From contig CAYJMY010000165.1 of the NCBI GenBank assembly GCA_964371125.1, forward strand, positions 1 to 11,199: a DNA stretch of 11,199 nt, given 5' to 3'. Positions 1-4,411 of the stretch are shown here, in pieces; positions within the stretch are counted from its first letter, which is position 1, and every line of letters begins with the position of its first letter. Below the pieces are notes generated by a model that was not told where the DNA came from, ran no database searches, and saw only the letters and a list, made by a program, of their open reading frames with translations. The DNA comes from DUSC01 sp964371125. GTDB taxonomy: Bacteria; Pseudomonadota; Alphaproteobacteria; Rhizobiales; Rhizobiaceae. The position numbers and the translations under genes were made by a program.

Positions 1-423
1 GCGCTGTCGAAGCATTTCGGCAACCAGATCCCGGAGACGATCATCGAGCCGGGCCGCGGCATGGTCGGCAATGCGGGCGTCATCAAGTCGGAGGTCGTGC
101 TCATCTCGAAGAAGGCCGACAACGACAACGTCCGCTGGGTCTATCTCGACATCGGCAAGTTCGGCGGTCTCGCCGAGACGATGGACGAGGCGATACGCTA
201 CCCGATCGTGACCGCGCGTGACGACGACCAGAAGGCGCCCTGCGTGCTCGCCGGCCCGACCTGCGATTCGGCCGACGTCATGTACGAGAAGACGCCGTAC
301 CCGCTGCCGCTGACGCTGACCATCGGCGACGAGGTGCTGATCGAGGGCACAGGCGCCTACACGACGACCTACGCGTCGGTGGCGTTCAACGGCTTCGAGC
401 CGCTCCGCGCCTACGTCATCTGA
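1..423 (+). CDS. Ornithine/lysine (Orn/DAP/Arg group 2) decarboxylase, C-terminal part
   Basis: The frame is open from base 1, so the gene starts outside the window; 140 residues and the stop are visible. It is the C-terminal half of a fold-type III PLP enzyme, which decarboxylates ornithine and/or lysine to putrescine or cadaverine in the cytoplasm. Visible marks are EPGRGMVGNAG (residues 16-26 of the visible part), the glycine-rich loop that holds the PLP phosphate, and GPTCDSADVMYE (81-92), which carries the catalytic Cys and following Asp that reach across the dimer interface. GAYTTTYAS near the end contributes the Tyr contacting PLP. The family is usually about 375-390 aa, so roughly 60% is missing. 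Substrate preference (ornithine or lysine) cannot be read from this part. A terminator-like hairpin follows at once, so it is probably the last gene of its transcript. Confidence 0.93.
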   Translation, partial: ALSKHFGNQIPETIIEPGRGMVGNAGVIKSEVVLISKKADNDNVRWVYLDIGKFGGLAETMDEAIRYPIVTARDDDQKAPCVLAGPTCDSADVMYEKTPYPLPLTLTIGDEVLIEGTGAYTTTYASVAFNGFEPLRAYVI

Positions 424-429
424 GAAGAA

Positions 430-461
430 CCCTCCCCCTGGCGGGGAGGGACCCATCTTTT
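430..461 (+). terminator. Hairpin terminator after the decarboxylase
   Basis: Perfect 8-bp arms CCCTCCCC (430-437) and GGGGAGGG (443-450) enclose a 5-base loop. A short T run (458-461) follows, seven bases after the stem. It lies seven bases past the decarboxylase stop, which suits an intrinsic terminator. The stem closely resembles the terminal hairpin of the repeat inside the next gene (876-896), so it may be a repeat half that now serves as a terminator. Confidence 0.6.
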
Positions 462-514
462 CCTGCAACCCGTTGTTTTGGGGTGCGTTGAAGCGCACGC
501 CTGAGGACAATGCC

Positions 515-1219
515 GTGAACACAGTGCCTGTAGCCCTTTCCGCCGCTTTTTCCATCGAGGCCGAGACGCCGCGCGACGTCGCCGCGCGCGACGCCCTGCT
601 CGACCGCGCCATGGGGCCGCGCTGGCGCCGCAAGTCGTCGGAGAAGCTGCGCCGCGGCCGCCTGCCGGCGGAAGGGCTCGCCTTCGTCGCCCGCGACGCG
701 GACGACCGTGTGGTGGGAACGGTCAGGCTCTGGGACGTGGTGGTGGAGCGCGAAATCTCCCCCCTGGAGGGGGAGATGTCGGCGAAGCCGACAGAGGGGG
801 CAGCTTCAGAAGGCACCGCGAATTCTGCGCTGTGCGCTGCCTCCCGCCACCCCACCCGGCAGGCTGCGCCTGCCACCCTCCCCTCGAGGGGGAGGGAGGG
901 GCGCGCCCTTCTACTCGGCCCCCTTGCGGTCGACCCGGCGCTGAAGTCCGCCGGCATCGGCTCGGCGTTGATGCGCCATGCCATCGCCGAGGTTTTCCGG
1001 CTCGGCCACGGCGCCGTGCTGCTCGTCGGCGACGCGCCGTACTATGCGCGGTTCGGCTTCTCCTCGGAGAAGACCGGCCGACTCGCCATGCCCGGCCCCT
1101 ACGAGAAGCACCGCTTCCTCGCGCTCGAACTGAAACCCGGCGCGCTCGACGGCGCCAGCGGCGTGCTCAAGGCGGCCGGGCGGAAGGTGGAGGCGGTAAG
1201 GTTGGCGGCTGTAGCGTAA
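515..1219 (+). CDS. GNAT N-acetyltransferase (YhbS-like) with an in-frame repeat insertion
   Basis: This is a 234-aa acetyl-CoA-dependent N-acetyltransferase resembling YhbS (COG3153); the acceptor substrate is unknown. The acetyl-CoA region is clear: LGPLAVDPALKSAGIGSALM (P-loop K-x-x-G-x-G), followed by LLVGDAPYYARFGF, the typical C-terminal motif of the group. I chose GTG 515 because GAGGA (503-507) lies 7 bases upstream; a TTG at 473 in the same frame has no such site. Residues about 81-128 (bases 755-900) have no GNAT character (SPLEGEMSAKPTEG, then Pro/Arg/Ala-rich) and are encoded by a palindromic repeat. The flanks VRLWDVVVERE and GRALLLGPLAV would join directly in ordinary homologues, in a loop before the core strand. 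The frame survives, so the protein may still fold, but function is unproven. It lies downstream of the decarboxylase but beyond its terminator. Confidence 0.85.
   Translation: MNTVPVALSAAFSIEAETPRDVAARDALLDRAMGPRWRRKSSEKLRRGRLPAEGLAFVARDADDRVVGTVRLWDVVVEREISPLEGEMSAKPTEGAASEGTANSALCAASRHPTRQAAPATLPSRGREGRALLLGPLAVDPALKSAGIGSALMRHAIAEVFRLGHGAVLLVGDAPYYARFGFSSEKTGRLAMPGPYEKHRFLALELKPGALDGASGVLKAAGRKVEAVRLAAVA
755..900. repeat. Composite palindromic repeat inserted in the GNAT gene
   Basis: About 146 bp built of four hairpins in mirror order. The outer left hairpin has arms ATCTCCCCC (755-763) and GGGGGAGAT (769-777). The inner left one is GTCGGC-GAA-GCCGAC (778-792). The inner right one has arms GGCAGG (858-863) and CCTGCC (869-874). 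The outer right one, CCCTCCCCTC against GAGGGGGAGGG (876-896), has one bulged base. From memory, similar CTCCCCC...GGGGGAG mosaic repeats are common between genes in Mesorhizobium and its relatives. Here the element is read in frame through codons 81-128 of the GNAT gene. Outer limits are approximate. Confidence 0.8.
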
Positions 1220-1280
1220 GGTGCGCTAGGCGGGTAGTTCGCCCTCCAAGCCTTGGGTTGCGTTCTCGCCGACTCTCTCA

Positions 1281-1380
1281 GCGTCATGCTCGGGCTTGTC
1301 CCGAGCATCTGCCGACGCTGGTGATCTCGGCGCCTCTTCGCCGAAGCAGTAGATTCTCGGGACAAGCCCGAGAATGACGC
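1281..1380. repeat. 100-bp inverted-repeat element (MITE-like)
   Basis: Two outer arms of about 31 bp are imperfect inverted copies. The left reads GCGTCATGCTCGGGCTTGTC onward and the right, reverse-complemented, reads GCGTCATTCTCGGGCTTGTC onward. Each arm also folds on itself (CTCGGG-cttgt-CCCGAG). The centre holds a smaller stem TCGGCG/CGCCGA. From memory, this is a widespread intergenic repeat of Alphaproteobacteria that often yields spurious translations such as 'VILGLVPRI'. No transposase is present. It lies between the first GNAT gene and the MarR promoter, where it could form a strong RNA hairpin insulating the two transcripts. Confidence 0.8.
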
Positions 1381-1410
1381 GTCGTGGAGAATTGCCTACC
1401 AGGATACTAC

Positions 1411-1440
1411 TTGACAGCACCTACGCAGGGGGATTTACAT
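1411..1440 (+). promoter_or_regulatory. Probable promoter of the MarR-GNAT operon
   Basis: A perfect -35 hexamer TTGACA (1411-1416) is followed, after a 17-base spacer, by a weak -10 region TTTACA (1434-1439). The -10 abuts the palindromic operator. No better promoter was found in the gap. The -35 match is strong, while the exact -10 is uncertain. Confidence 0.5.
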
Positions 1441-1462
1441 AACCGGTTATATAACGGCTTAT
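1439..1462. promoter_or_regulatory. Tandem palindromic operator upstream of the MarR gene
   Basis: A perfect 12-bp palindrome ATAACCGGTTAT (1439-1450) is followed directly by a second copy with two mismatches, ATAACGGCTTAT (1451-1462). Their junction creates a further perfect palindrome GTTATATAAC (1446-1455). It overlaps the -10/start region of the promoter and ends just before the ribosome binding site of the MarR gene. This fits autorepression by a MarR dimer, as is typical of the family. Binding by this particular protein is inferred. Confidence 0.55.
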
Positions 1463-1473
1463 GGAGATGCTGC

Positions 1474-1971
1474 TTGGTCGAAGACGTGGTTCGCGCTTTG
1501 GGCTACCTCTGCCTCGGCACCCGGTTGAAGCGCATCGGCGAGCGGCTGCAGGCTGACACGCAGCGGATTGTCGATGCCTTCGATGGTCCGGTGCAACCGG
1601 CGCTCTATCCGCCGCTCGCGGCGATCGACCGGCTCGGCCCGCTCGGCATCGGCGAACTCGCCGAGGCGCTCGGCATCACCCAGCCGGGCGCGACCAGGTC
1701 CGTTTCCGAACTGACGAAGATGGGCCTCGTCGCGGCGGAGCAGCCGCCCGACGACCAGCGGCGCCGGGTCATCACGCTGACCGCCGCCGGCCGCGCGGTC
1801 GTGGAACAGGGCAAGACCGTGATCTGGCCGCGCATCGAGGCGGCCGTCGCCGAACTCTGCCGCGATCTCCCGGACGGCCTTCTCGACCAGCTTGCCGCCA
1901 TCGAGGACCGCCTTTCCGACCGCCCGCTCAACCGCCGTGCCGAGGATATCGATGACGCACGTACTCGATAG
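1474..1971 (+). CDS. MarR-family winged-helix transcriptional regulator
   Basis: A 165-aa DNA-binding regulator. Residues about 58-105 form the winged helix-turn-helix: LGIGELAEALGITQPGATRS (HTH), SELTKMGLVAAEQ, then the wing DDQRRRVITLT. Helical N- and C-terminal parts would dimerise and shape the ligand pocket. I chose TTG 1474 because GGAG (1463-1466) sits 7 bases before it and the protein then begins with a family-like helix (LVEDVVRALGYLCLGTRLKR). A longer frame from 1384 would read through the promoter and operator. It is probably autoregulated through the tandem palindrome just upstream. The next gene, a GNAT enzyme, overlaps it by 20 bases, so the two are co-expressed. MarR-GNAT pairs and fusions are common in proteobacteria. 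The ligand is unknown. Confidence 0.88.
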   Translation: MVEDVVRALGYLCLGTRLKRIGERLQADTQRIVDAFDGPVQPALYPPLAAIDRLGPLGIGELAEALGITQPGATRSVSELTKMGLVAAEQPPDDQRRRVITLTAAGRAVVEQGKTVIWPRIEAAVAELCRDLPDGLLDQLAAIEDRLSDRPLNRRAEDIDDARTR

Positions 1972-2632
1972 GCCGATCTGGACCGCGCTGAATTCGCGCC
2001 ATGCTCGCCTCGCCGAGGGCGGAGCGCTGGCGAAGCGCTATCCGGCCGCCGTCTCAGCCTTCGCCGCCGCCGGCGACGAAACGCCGGAGAGCCTCGCCGC
2101 GCTCGGCGCCCTGGCATCACCCGGCGAGACCCTGATCGTGGTCCAGGCGGCTCCGATCGGCATTCCTGCCGGTTTCGAGGCGACGACGCAGGCGACGCTC
2201 GTCCAGATGGTTGCGGAGGAGCCGGCCGGGACGGTGGCGGACGAACGCATCGTCCGGCTCGGCCCGGAGGACGCGCAGGACATGCTCGACCTCGCCATGC
2301 TGACGAAGCCCGGTCCCTTCACGCTGAGGGCGCAGGATTTCGGCCCGTTCTGGGGCATCCGCTCCGGCGGCCGCCTGGTCGCCATGGCCGGCCAGCGGCT
2401 CGGGCAGGTGGGCTTCCGCGAACTGAGCGGGGTGTGCACGCATCCCGATACGCGCGGGCAGGGGCTCGGCCGGCTGATGTCGCTCTACGGCATGGCGCGC
2501 ATCCGCGAGGCGGGCGACGTGCCCTATCTCCACGCCTACGCGACCAACGCCACGGCGATCGGCCTCTACGGCTCGATCGGCTTCCGGCTGCGAGCGACCA
2601 TGAACATGGCGGTGATGCGCAGGGCGGATTGA
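1952..2632 (+). CDS. GNAT family N-acetyltransferase (FR47-like)
   Basis: A 226-aa acetyltransferase with the catalytic fold in its C-terminal half. The acetyl-CoA P-loop is VCTHPDTRGQGLG (R168-G173 of the R/Q-x-x-G-x-G type). It is followed by YLHAYATNATAIGLYGSIGF, the motif-B region with the conserved Asn and Tyr, and a final beta strand. The N-terminal ~110 residues are less conserved and probably set substrate choice, as in FR47-like members. Start ATG 1952 has GAGGA (1942-1946) 5 bases upstream and overlaps the end of the MarR gene by 20 bases, implying translational coupling. The substrate is unknown; a small amine or an antimicrobial sensed by the MarR partner is a reasonable guess only. 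It ends 34 bases from the convergent minus-strand gene. Confidence 0.88.
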   Translation: MTHVLDRPIWTALNSRHARLAEGGALAKRYPAAVSAFAAAGDETPESLAALGALASPGETLIVVQAAPIGIPAGFEATTQATLVQMVAEEPAGTVADERIVRLGPEDAQDMLDLAMLTKPGPFTLRAQDFGPFWGIRSGGRLVAMAGQRLGQVGFRELSGVCTHPDTRGQGLGRLMSLYGMARIREAGDVPYLHAYATNATAIGLYGSIGFRLRATMNMAVMRRAD

Positions 2633-2666
2633 CCAGCGGCGCCTGCAGTCTTGCCGCAGCGCCTGC

Positions 2667-3026
2667 TCAGTCCGGATAGCAGCTGATGGTCTGGAAGTTG
2701 CCGCGTGCGTTCTGGATCGTGATGTCGAATCCGATCCGGTCGCCGGCCTTCTTGAGCACCGTGCTGACCACCGTGTTGCCGTCCGAACTCAGCCCTCCGA
2801 GAGGGCCGCCCCAGTTGATCGTGCCGGAAGCGGTGACTTCGAACGGATAGTCACCCTCGAAATTCCCGTCGAAGGCCGGACCGCGAAACATCCCGGCATC
2901 GAGCTCGATCTGCCCGAGTACCATGTTCCCCAGATGGCAGGAGTAGGAGCCGTCCTCGAGACTGGCCGCTATCGCATGGCCGGCAGATGCGAGGATGGCG
3001 AGGAAGGCAAAGATACGCGACCTCAT
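2667..3026 (-). CDS. Small secreted protein of unknown function
   Basis: A 119-aa protein I do not recognise. Residues 1-20 are a clear Sec signal peptide (MRSR, a hydrophobic core IFAFLAILASAGHAIA, cleavage near AIA-AS), so the mature product of about 99 aa should be periplasmic. The mature part is rich in Gly, Asn, Asp, Phe and Ile, which suggests a small beta-sheet domain. It has just two Cys in the mature region (SYSCHL near the new N-terminus and TISCYPD at the end), well placed to form a disulfide joining the termini. The start at 3026 is preceded by AGGGA about 8 bases away. A large hairpin lies directly upstream of that site. Convergent with the GNAT gene. The signal peptide and base composition support a real gene. 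Confidence 0.75.
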   Translation of the reverse strand: MRSRIFAFLAILASAGHAIAASLEDGSYSCHLGNMVLGQIELDAGMFRGPAFDGNFEGDYPFEVTASGTINWGGPLGGLSSDGNTVVSTVLKKAGDRIGFDITIQNARGNFQTISCYPD

Positions 3027-3039
3027 GGCGAAAATCCCT

Positions 3040-3076
3040 GGTTCAAGTGGAGCGTTCTCACCGCTCCACTTGAACC
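3040..3076. repeat. Perfect 15-bp inverted repeat between two minus-strand genes
   Basis: Arms GGTTCAAGTGGAGCG (3040-3054) and CGCTCCACTTGAACC (3062-3076) are perfect complements around a 7-base loop. On the minus strand it lies between the stop of the SCP-2 gene (3105) and the start of the secreted-protein gene (3026). It is followed by AGGGA (the ribosome binding site) and TTTT (3034-3031). It may act as a terminator for the SCP-2 transcript, as a 5' leader structure, or as a binding site for a dimeric regulator; the sequence does not decide. Confidence 0.75.
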
Positions 3077-3104
3077 TACACCGCCGGCGCGCGCGGACAA
3101 GATG

Positions 3105-3386
3105 TCAGAGCAGGCTCTGCAGCGCCATTGCGACCGACATGTCGCCCTCGACCTTGATCTTGCCAGTCATGAATGCCGTCGTCGGGCTGAGGTCGCCGGC
3201 GATCAGGTCCTCGAAATTCGCCAGCGACAGCTTGATGGTGCAGTCCGCCGGCGCGTCGACCGTCGATACCGCGCCGCCGTCGATGACGAGGACGCCATCG
3301 GTGCCGGTGTCGAACTTCACGGAGCGGTCGAAGCCGGAGCTCTCGACGCGCGACTTCAGCTTGGCAGCGATATCCTGAATGCTCAT
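3105..3386 (-). CDS. SCP-2 sterol-transfer domain protein
   Basis: A 93-aa stand-alone SCP-2 (sterol carrier protein 2) domain. The pattern IQDIAAKLKSRVES, VLVIDGG, then ADCTIKLSLANFEDLIAGDLSPTTAFMTGKIKVEGDMSVAMALQSLL is diagnostic. The DLSPTTAFMTGKIKVEGDM stretch and the amphipathic C-terminal helix enclose the lipid tunnel. Such single-domain bacterial proteins are cytosolic and bind fatty acyl-CoAs, sterols or other hydrophobic molecules; they do no chemistry alone. Start ATG 3386 has GAGGA 7 bases upstream. It is divergent from the acyl-CoA carboxylase operon, and the LiuR-like palindrome lies in the shared 149-base gap. It may therefore be co-regulated and carry hydrophobic acyl-CoA intermediates of that pathway; this is inferred from context. 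Confidence 0.88.
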   Translation of the reverse strand: MSIQDIAAKLKSRVESSGFDRSVKFDTGTDGVLVIDGGAVSTVDAPADCTIKLSLANFEDLIAGDLSPTTAFMTGKIKVEGDMSVAMALQSLL

Positions 3387-3488
3387 CCTTCGATCCTCGT
3401 GGTTTGCGTCGCCAGCCTATCGCGGCATTGCGACGGGAACAAATCGTTGTGCGACCGGCCGCGCCGGACGCCGGCTTATAGCTGCGCA

Positions 3489-3504
3489 TTGACGTTTACG
3501 TCAA
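3489..3504. promoter_or_regulatory. LiuR-like palindromic operator before the carboxylase operon
   Basis: TTGACGTTTACGTCAA has perfect 7-bp arms (TTGACGT/ACGTCAA) around a central TT. From memory, palindromes of the ACGTTWACGT type are the predicted operators of LiuR, a MerR-family regulator of branched-chain amino acid and related acyl-CoA catabolism in proteobacteria. It lies 31 bases before the SDR start and 102 bases before the divergent SCP-2 start, so it could govern both. The regulator gene is not in the window. I could not place -35/-10 boxes with confidence. Confidence 0.6.
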
Positions 3505-3535
3505 CGTGATTTAGCGTCCGAAAAGGAGGAAGCCC

Positions 3536-4411
3536 ATGGGCTATCGGAGCATTCTGCGTGGCGGCTGCTTCGCCGGCGAGGTGCACGTCGTTACCGGCGG
3601 CGGGAGCGGGATCGGGCGCTGCGTGGCGCACGAACTCGCCAGCCTCGGCGCGCATGTGGTCATCACCGGACGCCGCCAGGAGAAGCTCGACCGGGTCGCG
3701 GCGGAAATTGCCGACGACGGCGGCGACGTCGAAACCCTTGCCTTCGACATCCGCGACGAAGAGGCGGCAAAACAGGCGGTTGAGGGCGTCGTCGAGCGAA
3801 AGGGGCGGATCCACGGCCTCGTCAACAATGCCGGCGGCCAGTTCCCGTCGCCGATGGCGGCGATCTCGAAGAAGGGCTTCGAGGCCGTGGTTGGCAACAA
3901 CCTCACCGGTGGCTTCCTCGTCATGCGCGAGGTCTACGTCCAGTCGATGCAGCAGCACGGCGGCGCCATCGTCAACATGGCGGCCGACATGTGGCGCGGC
4001 ATGCCCGGCATGGCGCATTCGGGCGCGGCGCGCGCCGGCATGGTCAACCTGACCAAGTCCGCTGCCTACGAATGGGCGCATGCCGGCGTGCGCGTCAATG
4101 CCGTGGCGCCGGGCTGGATCGCGTCGTCGGGCATGGATACCTATGGCGGCATGACGCGCGCCCTGATCCCGCAGTTGAAGAAGCACGTGCCGCTCGGCCG
4201 CATCGGCGTCGAAGCGGAAGTCTCCGCGGTGATCTGCTTCCTGCTGTCGCCCGCGGCCTCCTTCGTCACCGGCGTCACCGTGCCGATCGACGGCGGCGCG
4301 CCGTTGGGCACCGCGCTCTTCCCGATCGTGCAGGGTAGGGGATCGGCGCCCTTCGACGGCTTCCACCGCGCCGTCGTGCCCGATGTCCTCGGCGAGGGGA
4401 GCAGGGACTGA
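3536..4411 (+). CDS. SDR-family reductase, peroxisomal enoyl-CoA reductase-like
   Basis: A 291-aa short-chain dehydrogenase/reductase of the cytoplasm. The Rossmann nucleotide motif TGGGSGIG is at residues 20-27, and VVITGRRQEKLD (Arg-Arg after strand 2) suggests NADP(H). NNAG is at 97-100. The usual Ser and Tyr-x-x-x-Lys of the active site are absent: the strand reads VNMAAD (146-151) and the helix HSGAARAGMVNLTK (161-174). The same HSGAARAG segment, the N-terminal YRSIL-type lead and the tail CFLLSPAASFVTG are, as I recall, shared with peroxisomal trans-2-enoyl-CoA reductase (PECR) and relatives of 2,4-dienoyl-CoA reductase. It therefore probably acts on an acyl-CoA. AAGGAGGA (3523-3530) lies 5 bases before the ATG. 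Its stop overlaps the next start by one base (TGATG). First gene of the operon. Confidence 0.87.
   Translation: MGYRSILRGGCFAGEVHVVTGGGSGIGRCVAHELASLGAHVVITGRRQEKLDRVAAEIADDGGDVETLAFDIRDEEAAKQAVEGVVERKGRIHGLVNNAGGQFPSPMAAISKKGFEAVVGNNLTGGFLVMREVYVQSMQQHGGAIVNMAADMWRGMPGMAHSGAARAGMVNLTKSAAYEWAHAGVRVNAVAPGWIASSGMDTYGGMTRALIPQLKKHVPLGRIGVEAEVSAVICFLLSPAASFVTGVTVPIDGGAPLGTALFPIVQGRGSAPFDGFHRAVVPDVLGEGSRD

Noticed and set aside
473..514. TTG start for the first GNAT gene
   Set aside because: No ribosome binding site; GTG 515 has GAGGA 7 bases upstream.
755..900. Intein or intron in the GNAT gene
   Set aside because: Too short, no splicing motifs, and the DNA is made of hairpins typical of mosaic repeats.
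1226..1420. Small minus-strand open frame reading VILGLVPRI
   Set aside because: It is a translation of the inverted-repeat element, a common source of false genes.
1384..1473. N-terminal extension of the MarR protein from GTG 1384
   Set aside because: It would translate the promoter and operator; TTG 1474 has a well-placed ribosome binding site and starts at the conserved helix.
3476..4366. Minus-strand open frame (296 codons) opposite the SDR gene
   Set aside because: Antisense shadow with biased composition; it would also run across the divergent regulatory region.
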